Shown here one piece after another: positions 49,824 through 58,548 of a stretch of DNA of 64,000 nucleotides. The position numbers were made by a program, and so were the translations under genes. Source of the stretch: Firmicutes bacterium HGW-Firmicutes-14 (GTDB taxonomy: Bacteria; Bacillota; Thermincolia; Thermincolales; UBA2595); the NCBI GenBank assembly GCA_002840275.1, contig PHAB01000004.1, positions 62,001 through 126,000 of the forward strand, in the 5' to 3' direction. Every line of letters starts with the position of its first letter. The stretch's first letter is position 1. The notes under the pieces are model-generated. The model saw only the letters and a program-made list of their open reading frames with translations, was not told the DNA's origin and searched no databases.

Positions 49824-50893
49824 TGAATCACCTCATCAGCCTCATAATCCCTGTCCGCAATTTTACCGAGCCATTCCCAATAACAAAACGGAGAGATTCC
49901 ATATCCCGGCCTTTTTACAGTAAGATTATTTTCAGTAAATACCTCTCCTCGTTTAATTCTCTTTTGGGCAACCAAACTCTTACGTATAACCGAAAGATTT
50001 TTTAACTCAGAATCTGTTGGTTTCTTCTCCCGAACCCCTAATGCGTCATCCACTTGGCGAATAGAACGGATCATTGCTGCCAATTCATTTGGCTCCAAAG
50101 AAGCAGCATGGTCAGGCCCGGATAAGTTCCGGTCCAATGTAAAATGCTTTTCTACGACAACTGCTCCAAGCGCGGCTGCGGCAATAGAGACTGCAATTCC
50201 GAGCGTATGGTCCGAATAACCAACCGGCAGGCCAAATACATTACTCATAAGTTTCATGGCCAGCAGGTTTATATCCTTGAACTTAGCTGGGTATTCCGTG
50301 GTGCAGTGTAATAAAACCACATGTTTTTTTAAAACATTCTTCCCTTCACTGGATAAATATGCTTCTTTAAAAACTTCAACAGCCGGAGTTTCTTTTGTTC
50401 TCAGGTACCCAAAGGCCAAAACACCTAAAGCCAGTTCAATTTCTTTTAAATCGGAAACCCCGGTTGAAAGAATAATCGGTTTCCCGGTTCTGGCAGCATG
50501 TAACAGCAAAGGAGCATTGGTTATTTCTCCGGAAGGAATTTTTAAGCGAGGTAGCCTCATTTGTTGAGCAAGTAAGTCAATACTGTCTATGTCAAATGCG
50601 GTCGATAAAAATTGGATACCTCTTTCATTACAATGTTCAACCAGCAACTCATGCGATTTTTGATCCAATTCCAGTTTTTTTAGCATTTCAAATTGTGATT
50701 CTGATTCATCTGTCTGCTCCATTTGATACTGAGCCTTAGGCGCATTTTTACTTACCAGCATTTCAGCCTTAAAAGTCTGAAATTTGACTGCATCAGCACC
50801 TGATTCAACTGCCACATCAATCAACTGTTTCGCCATTTCTATGGACCCATTATGATTAACCCCTGCTTCAGCTATGATATAAGTATGTTTCAT
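49820..50893 (-). CDS. legI: Nonulosonate synthase (NeuB/LegI family)
   Basis: The NeuB barrel has YIIAEAGVNHNGSIEMAKQL, AVKFQTFKAEMLVSKNAPKA, LPVGYSDHTLGIAVSIAAAALG and VVEKHFTLDRNLSGPDHAAS. The SAF domain at the C-terminus has RKSLVAQKRIKRGEV and VKRPGYGISPF. It joins phosphoenolpyruvate to the 6-carbon sugar released by the gene product before it. It differs at many places from the copy at 16839-17891, so each may have its own substrate. The length of 357 is normal. Confidence 0.9.
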   Translation of the reverse strand: MKHTYIIAEAGVNHNGSIEMAKQLIDVAVESGADAVKFQTFKAEMLVSKNAPKAQYQMEQTDESESQFEMLKKLELDQKSHELLVEHCNERGIQFLSTAFDIDSIDLLAQQMRLPRLKIPSGEITNAPLLLHAARTGKPIILSTGVSDLKEIELALGVLAFGYLRTKETPAVEVFKEAYLSSEGKNVLKKHVVLLHCTTEYPAKFKDINLLAMKLMSNVFGLPVGYSDHTLGIAVSIAAAALGAVVVEKHFTLDRNLSGPDHAASLEPNELAAMIRSIRQVDDALGVREKKPTDSELKNLSVIRKSLVAQKRIKRGEVFTENNLTVKRPGYGISPFCYWEWLGKIADRDYEADEVIQ

Positions 50894-50936
50894 AATCGAC
50901 TTTCCCTTCTCTTATTCCGTAACATATATCATAATT

Positions 50937-52103
50937 TCAGAAGCATATATCATAAAATTTCTTCATTAAAACTGTATCTATATCCACTGTCTTAAGGAAC
51001 TCTTTAATTTGAGCAGATGTATGACCACATCCATATAACGAGGACACCCCGGGAAGCATAATTTGAAATTCATGAGATAATGCCTTTTTTATAGCGGAAA
51101 TTATCGATTGGGAATTTTCAGTGCAATCAATAATTGATGCCGCTTTCAGCCTTCCTGTCTGCCTGTTTCCTATATTTATGCTTGGCCTCTTAAGAGCAGG
51201 GGCTTCAATTATTCCACTCGAAGAATTTCCTATTACCAAATCCATAATTTTCATTGCGCTCAGATAATTTAGCTGCCCCAGGGACGTATAAACTGTCACC
51301 CTGCCCGGATGTTTTGAAGCGTAAACATCTATCATTCGACCGATTATCCGGCCATAAGTATCTGCATTATGCTTGGTGATAATCACCTTGGCTTCCGGGA
51401 AATGGTCAAGTGCCTTAAAAATCTCTGTCAATGCCTTTTGAGGGCCGGATTTTTCTAATGTTTCCGGGTGGTAAGTGACTAGAAAGTTAATCTGCCCGAA
51501 TTTAAAATTTATTGACTGCTCTAATTCTTCCCTGTTTAATAATTTTAACCGTTTTATGTTATCCAGTCCGGGAGCGCCGTAATTTAGCACCCGCTCCGGC
51601 ATTTCTCCCAACTGTATAACCCTCCTGCGATAATCTTCTGCTGCAACAAAGTGAAATTGGGACATTTTTGTGATTGCATGTCGTATAGCTTCATCTATTA
51701 CGCCCTCTGTTGTCTCTCCCCCGTGTATATGAGCAATTGGAACACTTGCAATCAATGCGGCCTGTGCAGCAGCCAATATTTCATAACGGTCCCCTAACAA
51801 TACCAAAATGTCTGGCTGCAGCCCGTCCAATGCACTGGCAAATCCTATGGTACCTATTCCAATGGATTGTGTAATTCCAACAGGTGAATCACTGGACATT
51901 AACATTTCCACTTTTGCATTTAAAAAAAATCCGTCTTCCTCAATAATCTTATAAGTAAGTCCAAATTCATGAGAGAGGTGCATTCCTGTTGCTATCACCT
52001 GTAACTCGAGGGCAGGGTCTGCCTGAATTTCTTTTAAAAGCCAAAACAAAAGACCATAATCGGCTCTTGAACCTGTCACAACACAAATTTTACGTTTTTT
52101 CAT
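50937..52103 (-). CDS. legG: Hydrolysing NDP-sugar 2-epimerase (NeuC/LegG family)
   Basis: It removes the nucleotide and inverts C2 to give the substrate of the synthase. The start KICVVTGSRADYGLLFWLL and the region PIAHIHGGETTEGVIDEAIRH are typical; further on are LVTYHPETLEKSG and LVIGNSSSGIIEAPALKRPSINIGNRQTGR with the active-site Ser run. The length of 388 is normal. The ATG overlaps the end of legC after GGAGAAGG. Confidence 0.93.
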   Translation of the reverse strand: MKKRKICVVTGSRADYGLLFWLLKEIQADPALELQVIATGMHLSHEFGLTYKIIEEDGFFLNAKVEMLMSSDSPVGITQSIGIGTIGFASALDGLQPDILVLLGDRYEILAAAQAALIASVPIAHIHGGETTEGVIDEAIRHAITKMSQFHFVAAEDYRRRVIQLGEMPERVLNYGAPGLDNIKRLKLLNREELEQSINFKFGQINFLVTYHPETLEKSGPQKALTEIFKALDHFPEAKVIITKHNADTYGRIIGRMIDVYASKHPGRVTVYTSLGQLNYLSAMKIMDLVIGNSSSGIIEAPALKRPSINIGNRQTGRLKAASIIDCTENSQSIISAIKKALSHEFQIMLPGVSSLYGCGHTSAQIKEFLKTVDIDTVLMKKFYDICF

Positions 52104-53274
52104 ATCCTTCTCCTAACGTGGCACTGCTCGGAAGGTTTATTATCCTGCCTTCCAAACTTTCGGCCGTAACTAAATTCATCCTTGGACATGAACTAAACAT
52201 CTGCAGCCGGGAGAGCAGTCGCCATACCGGCCTGGTGGAGATTCCCATTTCATTGCTCATCTCAATCAATTTATCGAGCTGATTCTCATGGCCCTCATCC
52301 AATATTAATGTATTCAGCCAGTAATTACTCCGGGCGTAAGGCGGTTCTTCAAATACCGTGATTCCGTCCACACATTTAAATGATGTCAAATACTTTGAGG
52401 CTAACATGCGTTTCGTATTTAAAAAATCAGGCAATTGCTCTATCTGCGCACATCCTAACGCTGCATTAATATTGGGAAGCCGGTAGTTATAGCCCACCAT
52501 ATCGTGGACAAAGAACCACTGATGGGGCTTTTTGGCCGTTGTTGTCAGGTGCTTGGCCAACAAGGCAAGTGGTTTTTGATTAGTTAGTATAGCCCCACCG
52601 CCCCCTGTAGTTATTATCTTGTTACCGTTAAAGCTTAGAGCGGAAGCAATTCCAAAATTGCCTGCATGCCGCCCCTTGTATAATGAACCAAGCGCCTCAG
52701 CAGCATCCTCTATCATTTCTAAACGAAATTTTTCGCAAATTTCCATCAGGGGGTCTATATCAACCGGGTGGCCAAAAGTATGCATCGGTATAACCGCTTT
52801 AATTCTTCGGCCTGTTATCATATTGAAACACCCTTGGGGTCCAACACGGGCATTTTCCTTTAAGTAGTCCGCAAGTTTATGTGAGTCAATACCCAGGGTA
52901 TTGATATCTATATCAACAAAATGAGGAACAGCTCCGCAATATGTGACCGCATTTGCCGTTGCGACAAAGGTCAAAGCAGGAACAAACACTTCATCTCCCG
53001 GTTCGACTCCAGCCAGTTTCAAACAAATGTGTAATGCTGCAGTGCCGTTAACAGTAGCCACCGCATATTTTACCCCGGTATATTCTTCCAGTTTTGCCTC
53101 AAATAATTCCACAAATCTGCCCACAGAAGAAACCCAGCCTGTATCAAGACATTCTTTTACATATTCCCACTCGTTTCCATTGAATTGCGGTTCGTGCAAT
53201 CCAGAGGCCCCTTTGTTTGAAAGAACATCCTTCAACACTTGTAAAACTCTATTTAGGTCAAGGGGTGAGTTCAT
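52090..53274 (-). CDS. legC: DegT/DnrJ aminotransferase, LegC type
   Basis: It adds an amino group to C4 of the keto sugar. Motifs are ATVNGTAALHICLKLAGVEPG, VFVPALTFVATANAV, MIEDAAEALGSLYKGRHAG and the PLP lysine in LSFNGNKIITTGGGGAILT. The N-terminal NKGASGLHEPQFNGNEWEYV is typical of LegC. The ATG overlaps the legB stop (ATGA). The length of 394 is normal. Confidence 0.9.
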   Translation of the reverse strand: MNSPLDLNRVLQVLKDVLSNKGASGLHEPQFNGNEWEYVKECLDTGWVSSVGRFVELFEAKLEEYTGVKYAVATVNGTAALHICLKLAGVEPGDEVFVPALTFVATANAVTYCGAVPHFVDIDINTLGIDSHKLADYLKENARVGPQGCFNMITGRRIKAVIPMHTFGHPVDIDPLMEICEKFRLEMIEDAAEALGSLYKGRHAGNFGIASALSFNGNKIITTGGGGAILTNQKPLALLAKHLTTTAKKPHQWFFVHDMVGYNYRLPNINAALGCAQIEQLPDFLNTKRMLASKYLTSFKCVDGITVFEEPPYARSNYWLNTLILDEGHENQLDKLIEMSNEMGISTRPVWRLLSRLQMFSSCPRMNLVTAESLEGRIINLPSSATLGEGYEKT

Positions 53275-54275
53275 ATGTTATATACCCCGGCTTTATAATT
53301 TTTTAAGTTTGATGGCTGCTGAAACCACTCCACCGTTTCAACCAGCCCTTTTCTAAAGCCTTCCTTCCCACCATAAGCCGGTTCCCATCCAAGGAGTGTT
53401 TTTGCCAGGGAATTATCTGCTCTTAGCCGGTCTACTTCGCTTGCTGCAGGTCTAATCCGGCCAGAATCAGATTCTATATCTATTTCCGTATTCATTATCC
53501 CGGTTATAATCTTCACAACTTCTCCTATTGAAATCTCGTAATTACTTCCAATATTAATCACTTGGCCAATGGAACGGTCTGATTCGAGAACTGCTGTAAA
53601 ACCATTGATTGTATCTTTTATATAATTAAAATCCCGGGTGGGCGATAAAACACCCAGTTTAATTTTTCGGTGCCCCTTCAAAATCTGTGTAATAATTGTG
53701 GGGATTACCGCCCTGGCAGACTGGCGTGGTCCATATGTATTAAAAGGCCTGATTATTGCAACAGGGGTTGCAAAAGAATTATAAAATGACAAAGCCATCT
53801 GATCGGCTCCAATTTTGGAAGCAGAATAAGGGGATTGTCCCTGTAATGGATGGTCTTCTTTAATAGGAACAAATTTGGCTGTGCCATAAACTTCACTTGT
53901 AGATGTATGAACTACCTTAGATACTTCCAATTCGCGTGCTGCCTGTAAAATATTCAGTGTTCCTTTTATATTGGTGTCAACATAGGTATCCGGGGAATGG
54001 TAGGAATACGGAATCCCGATAAGTGCTGCAAGGTGAAGGACCGCATCACACCCGCACATAGCCTTCTTAACACCATGAGGGTCCCTGATATCTCCAGCAA
54101 ATACTTCCAAGCTGTCCTTAACTTCCTTTGCTGCACAATCCAGCCAGCCCCAAGAATTAAAAGAATTGTAAAAAACAAATGCCCTAACATCGTAACCAAG
54201 ACCAACCAGGTGTTCAGTCAAATGTGAACCAATAAAACCATCTGCTCCTGTGACCAAAACCTTATTAAATTTCAC
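53271..54275 (-). CDS. legB: NDP-GlcNAc 4,6-dehydratase, LegB type
   Basis: The extended SDR starts KVLVTGADGFIGSHLTEHL, with STSEVYGTAKFVPIKEDHPLQGQSPYSASKIGADQMA (Tyr-x3-Lys) and AIIRPFNTYGPRQSARAVIPTII. It matches LegB, which removes water from GDP- or UDP-GlcNAc to give the 4-keto-6-deoxy sugar. GTG at 54275 is chosen because GGAGG lies seven bases before it, inside the end of the NHL gene; only three bases separate it from that stop. It is about 334 residues. Confidence 0.9.
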   Translation of the reverse strand: MKFNKVLVTGADGFIGSHLTEHLVGLGYDVRAFVFYNSFNSWGWLDCAAKEVKDSLEVFAGDIRDPHGVKKAMCGCDAVLHLAALIGIPYSYHSPDTYVDTNIKGTLNILQAARELEVSKVVHTSTSEVYGTAKFVPIKEDHPLQGQSPYSASKIGADQMALSFYNSFATPVAIIRPFNTYGPRQSARAVIPTIITQILKGHRKIKLGVLSPTRDFNYIKDTINGFTAVLESDRSIGQVINIGSNYEISIGEVVKIITGIMNTEIDIESDSGRIRPAASEVDRLRADNSLAKTLLGWEPAYGGKEGFRKGLVETVEWFQQPSNLKNYKAGVYNI

Positions 54276-54277
54276 CT

Positions 54278-56257
54278 TTACACCTCCAGATATCCCTGAG
54301 TAAAACAATGAATCATATTGTTTGGATTATCTACAATAACCACTTTGTTTTTAAAAATCTTGATATTTACAGGTTTTGCGTTTTTAGCCGACATTCTATA
54401 GGAGTAAATTAGATTAAAGTTCTTATCAAACTTATGAAATCCTCCCGTTTCAGAAATATAGATGTACCCTTGTTTGTCTAATGCAACCGAATACGGATTG
54501 TTAAATGAAACATTCTCTTTGCATTTGTTCACAACATCCATCGTATTACCTGTATCTTCGATGACAATCTTATTTTCATCATAGCTAAGATACCAAGTTC
54601 TATGATTAGCTCTGTCTATTAATATTTCATAGGGAACTCTGGAAAAATTAATATCAGGTATGTTAAAATTATCCAGGAATTCCCCCTGTTTAGAATAAAT
54701 ATGAATATTGTTCTTGATGTTATCTCCAACCAGGATTTGATTTTCATCTGCCGTTATCCAAACCGGGCCTTCTAAATTTTCCCCAAAGGAATCAATATAT
54801 TCACCGTTTGTGCTAAAGACCTGGATTCTATGGTTGCCATAATCACAGACAAACACCTTGTCTTCCCGGTCAATCAGAATCCCAATTGGTCCATTAAACT
54901 GCCCCTCTTTTGTACCATAATCGCCAATTTGCATCAATGGTTCCCCGGAATAACTAAATTTTTGAACTCTATGATTAAAACTATCAGTTACAAAAAAGTT
55001 ACCTTTACTGTCAAAATCAACTTTATAAGGCTGGTTAAATTGGCCAAGTTCAGTTCCATAACCGCCGATTTCATAATCTTCATAGACATAGTTCACTTTT
55101 ATAAAATCAATAATTTTTTCTTTCAATATGTCATTGTCGGTATTCTTTACTTTATTATCTAAATAGTTATAGTATTGCTTTTCACAGAGCTGCAAAGGTA
55201 AAGACCTGAATTGATGTTTCATAATATTAAAGCCTTTATCATAAAACTTGTTATCAAATAAATAATCAATAATCTGTATGTTTTCATGATGTTCTTTAAT
55301 AGCAAGCCCGGAGACCTTTTCTATTACGCAATTAAAAGTTTCAAATTCGTTTTCTTTGAAAGTATATTTAGCTAGTATCTCATATCCAAGGCTCTCATGA
55401 ACATGCCCAACATTGTTTGCCTCAATTATCCCTCTCTCTGTCCGGGCATCAGTATCTCCTAATTCAATTATTCGTCTTCCGGAGACAGCAAAAAGTTTGT
55501 CAATATGTAATGCAAGTAACAAATATTCATCAATTTTCTCAAAGGCTTCAATAAAATATCCGTGCTTGGAATATTTTACAATCTTATGACTAACATCATC
55601 AAAAACATAAACAAAATCCCTCTTAGTTGCTAAGCTTATAGGTTTAACAAACTGATGGGGATTTTCCCCCTTTTGACCTATCATGAGAATATAATCAGCT
55701 TTGCCGTTAAACTTTTGTATCCGTCCATTACCGTTATCTACAACATAGATATAATTTTCATCATCAATGGTAATGGACAAAGGGTATTTGAAATTCCCCA
55801 GCTCACTTCCCTGCTCCCCGACGGTGGCCAAGCACTTCCCGTCTGGATTAGTCCTCTTCACCCTATGATTCCCGCAATCCACCACCCACAGATTCCCATC
55901 CCTGTCAACCGCCACATCAGTCGGCTCGGCAAACTCATCCTCCCCAGAACCATAGCTGCCAAACGAATATAAAAACTCCCCTTCCTTTGACAGCACCTGG
56001 ATCCGGTGGTTATAGCTATCAGCTACAAATATCCTGCCATCCCTGTCCATATCCATCCCGGCCGGGTAAAAGAATTCTTTCTCTCCACTTCCCTTTGACC
56101 CAATAGTCTTCACGAGTTCACCTGAAGTATCAAAAACCTTTATACTGTGGCCAAACTTGTCCAATATATATATGTACTCCCCTACAAACAGCATATCTGC
56201 GGGGTAAATATCTTCATATTCACTCAAATCCAGCAAAGTTTTTGTCTCAAGAACCAC
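54278..56257 (-). CDS. NHL-repeat beta-propeller protein
   Basis: The protein of about 659 residues has no signal peptide or membrane helix. NHL repeats of about 45 residues fill the first 235 (FFYPAGMDMDRDGRIFVADSYNHRIQVL, then FAEPTDVAVDRDGNLWVVDCGNHRVKR and YPLSITIDDENYIYVVDNGNGRIQKF), and a second set lies at about 395-655 (FNQPYKVDFDSKGNFFVTDSFNHRVQKF and others). A helical part without repeats lies between (about 280-390). NHL propellers bind protein or sugar and a few are enzymes. GTG 56257 follows GGAGG by seven bases. It is the gene directly before legB. Its presence in a flagellar glycan unit is unusual; role unknown. Confidence 0.85.
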   Translation of the reverse strand: MVLETKTLLDLSEYEDIYPADMLFVGEYIYILDKFGHSIKVFDTSGELVKTIGSKGSGEKEFFYPAGMDMDRDGRIFVADSYNHRIQVLSKEGEFLYSFGSYGSGEDEFAEPTDVAVDRDGNLWVVDCGNHRVKRTNPDGKCLATVGEQGSELGNFKYPLSITIDDENYIYVVDNGNGRIQKFNGKADYILMIGQKGENPHQFVKPISLATKRDFVYVFDDVSHKIVKYSKHGYFIEAFEKIDEYLLLALHIDKLFAVSGRRIIELGDTDARTERGIIEANNVGHVHESLGYEILAKYTFKENEFETFNCVIEKVSGLAIKEHHENIQIIDYLFDNKFYDKGFNIMKHQFRSLPLQLCEKQYYNYLDNKVKNTDNDILKEKIIDFIKVNYVYEDYEIGGYGTELGQFNQPYKVDFDSKGNFFVTDSFNHRVQKFSYSGEPLMQIGDYGTKEGQFNGPIGILIDREDKVFVCDYGNHRIQVFSTNGEYIDSFGENLEGPVWITADENQILVGDNIKNNIHIYSKQGEFLDNFNIPDINFSRVPYEILIDRANHRTWYLSYDENKIVIEDTGNTMDVVNKCKENVSFNNPYSVALDKQGYIYISETGGFHKFDKNFNLIYSYRMSAKNAKPVNIKIFKNKVVIVDNPNNMIHCFTQGYLEV

Positions 56258-56268
56258 TTCCAAGCCTC

Positions 56269-57420
56269 CTACCCCACAATCCCCTTCACCACATCCACCA
56301 CATACCGCAAGTCTTCTTCCGCCATGGCCGGATACAGCGGCAGTGACACAATCCTCTTAAATACATCCTCTGTCACCGGAAGCATCCCTTCCCCATAGCC
56401 AAAGGTCTTCCTATAATATGGGTGCAGGTGAACCGGAATAAAGTGGACACTCGTCCCCACATTCATCCTTCCCATCTCTTTAATCAACTCATCCCTGCCC
56501 ACCGGCGCCCGGTCTTCCAGCATTATCACATAAAGGTGCCTTCCATGAACTGCTCCGTCTATAACTCCCGGCAGTCTTATCCACCCTATCCCAGCAAACT
56601 CCCTGTCATAGTACGCCGCGTATTCCTCGCGCAGTTCCCTCCACCACTCCACCTTGCTCAGCTGGTGTATCCCCAGGGCAGCTTCAATGTCTGTCATATT
56701 ATATTTAAATCCCGGATAGAGCACTTCATAATACCACGAACCCTCAGCGGAATATCTCTTCCACGCATCCCTGGAGATGCCGTGCAGGCTTAAAACCCTT
56801 ATCTTCTCCGCCAGTTCATCATTATCAGTAGTGACCATCCCGCCTTCACCTGTGGTCAGGTTCTTTGTGGCATAAAAGCTGAAAGAAGCAATATCCCCCA
56901 GGGTGCCAACCATTTTCCCTTTATAACGGGCGCCTATTGCATGGGCGGCATCTTCAATCACCAGTAAATTATGGCTCCCGGCTATTTTGTTGATTGCATC
57001 CATATCACAGGGCTGCCCGGCGTAATGTACCGCTATGATGGCTTTTGTCCTGGGGCTGATTTTCTTTTCAATTTCTTCAGGGTTTATATTCAAGGTCTGT
57101 GGGTCAATATCGGCAAAGACAGGGGTGGCCCCCACATGGACAATCACATTGACAGTGGAACAGAAGGTCAGGGGTGAGGTAATAACTTCATCCCCCGGGC
57201 CAATCCCTGCCGCCGCCAGGGCCAGGTGCAGCCCGGCTGTACAGGAACTCACGGCCATAGCGTGTTCGCATCTGATATATTTCTTGAATTTCTCCTCAAA
57301 ATGCCCTGTCTTGGGCCCCCTGGTCAGCCAGTCTGATTTCAGGGAATCGATGACTTCATGTATCTCGTCATCCCCGATTAACGGCCTGGCAAAAGGCAGA
57401 AACTGTTCCCTCTTTTGCAT
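56269..57420 (-). CDS. pseC: DegT/DnrJ aminotransferase, PseC type
   Basis: It would aminate C4 of a 4-keto-6-deoxy UDP-sugar made by the gene before it. Motifs are FARPLIGDDEIHEVIDSLKSDWLTRGPKT at the start, AVSSCTAGLHLALAAAGIGPG, LVIEDAAHAIGARYKGKMVG and the PLP lysine in FSFYATKNLTTGEGGMVTT. The DWLTRGP segment is typical of PseC. ATG 57420 follows GGGGG by five bases, which leaves a gap of 41 bases to pseB. The length of 383 is normal. Confidence 0.9.
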   Translation of the reverse strand: MQKREQFLPFARPLIGDDEIHEVIDSLKSDWLTRGPKTGHFEEKFKKYIRCEHAMAVSSCTAGLHLALAAAGIGPGDEVITSPLTFCSTVNVIVHVGATPVFADIDPQTLNINPEEIEKKISPRTKAIIAVHYAGQPCDMDAINKIAGSHNLLVIEDAAHAIGARYKGKMVGTLGDIASFSFYATKNLTTGEGGMVTTDNDELAEKIRVLSLHGISRDAWKRYSAEGSWYYEVLYPGFKYNMTDIEAALGIHQLSKVEWWRELREEYAAYYDREFAGIGWIRLPGVIDGAVHGRHLYVIMLEDRAPVGRDELIKEMGRMNVGTSVHFIPVHLHPYYRKTFGYGEGMLPVTEDVFKRIVSLPLYPAMAEEDLRYVVDVVKGIVG

Positions 57421-57461
57421 GTGAACCCCCATTTTTATGTATAATCTTCCATTCGGTATAA

Positions 57462-58535
57462 TTATTCTTCCAGACCGGCCGCAATTTCGGCACAATAATC
57501 TGACCGCAAATCACTTTCCCTGCTCCAGAGCAGGTTAGCCTTGTAGAGAAGGTCCTTAATCTTTCTCTTGGTCAGGTGCCTGCCGTCCCGTGACGAATAG
57601 ATCGTTACACCGGCCTGTTCTACCAAGAAGGGATAAGCACTGGGCTGGACCCTGTCAGACACTATAAACATATCTTTCGATTCAAAAGTACGCGGTATCT
57701 CATCCGGACTCAGCAGGTCTTCATGCATCTTTTCCCCAGGCCTGGCTCCAATGTATTTTACCGGAATGTTTTTCGGGAGATAACCGTATTTCGGTGCCAG
57801 CTCCTTTATCAGAACCTCCACCAGGTCAATCAGTCTCAGGGTTGGCATCTTGAGAATAAAAGTCTCTCCTCCCCGGCTGACCTGGGCAGCTTTGAGAACA
57901 AGGTTGACCGCATCAGCTATACTCATCATAAACCTGGTCATATTGGGGTCAGTTATGGTCACCGGCCCGCCCTCAGATATTTGTTTCCTGAAGAGGGGGA
58001 TGACAGAACCCCTGGAACCCATCACATTACCAAACCTCACACAGGAAAACACAGTCTTTCTTTTGCCTTTATAGTGATTGGCCGATGCCACAAGTTTTTC
58101 AGCCATCAGCTTTGTGGCGCCAAGGGTATTGCCGGGATTAACCACTTTATCGGTACTGATGGCCACCACTTTTTCGACTTCTTCATCCAGGGCTGCCTCA
58201 ATCACATTCTGGGTCCCCAGAACATTGGTCTTAACCGCTTCAAAGGGATTATATTCGCAATATGGGACATGCTTCAGGGCAGCGGCATGGAAGACAATGT
58301 CAATCTCTTCAATGGCCCTCTGGAGCCTTTCCTTGTCCCTCACATCACCAATCAAAAACCTTATGTTGGGGCGGCCTGCAAACTCCTGCTGCATCTCAAA
58401 CTGTTTGTGTTCGTCCCGGCTGTACACCCGGACCACTTTGGGATCATAGAGCAGTACCTGACGGAATATCTCACTGCCTATGGAACCCGTGCCTCCCGTA
58501 ATCAATATGTTTTTTCCCTGCAAGAGCTTCCGCAA
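57462..58535 (-). CDS. pseB: UDP-GlcNAc 4,6-dehydratase, PseB type
   Basis: The SDR start is NILITGGTGSIGSEIFRQVLLYDP, with VYSRDEHKQFEMQQ, FHAAALKHVPYCEYNP and AISTDKVVNPGNTLGATKLMAEKL. The Asp-Lys pair of the TDK motif is present. The Tyr expected in the YGATK segment of PseB is Leu here, which may change the outcome at C5. TTG 58535 follows GAGGTG by six bases; ATG 58562 is possible but has no good site. It overlaps or adjoins the end of the Maf gene. The product would be a 4-keto-6-deoxy sugar for pseC. Confidence 0.85.
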   Translation of the reverse strand: MRKLLQGKNILITGGTGSIGSEIFRQVLLYDPKVVRVYSRDEHKQFEMQQEFAGRPNIRFLIGDVRDKERLQRAIEEIDIVFHAAALKHVPYCEYNPFEAVKTNVLGTQNVIEAALDEEVEKVVAISTDKVVNPGNTLGATKLMAEKLVASANHYKGKRKTVFSCVRFGNVMGSRGSVIPLFRKQISEGGPVTITDPNMTRFMMSIADAVNLVLKAAQVSRGGETFILKMPTLRLIDLVEVLIKELAPKYGYLPKNIPVKYIGARPGEKMHEDLLSPDEIPRTFESKDMFIVSDRVQPSAYPFLVEQAGVTIYSSRDGRHLTKRKIKDLLYKANLLWSRESDLRSDYCAEIAAGLEE

Positions 58536-58548
58536 CGGTATCACCTCA

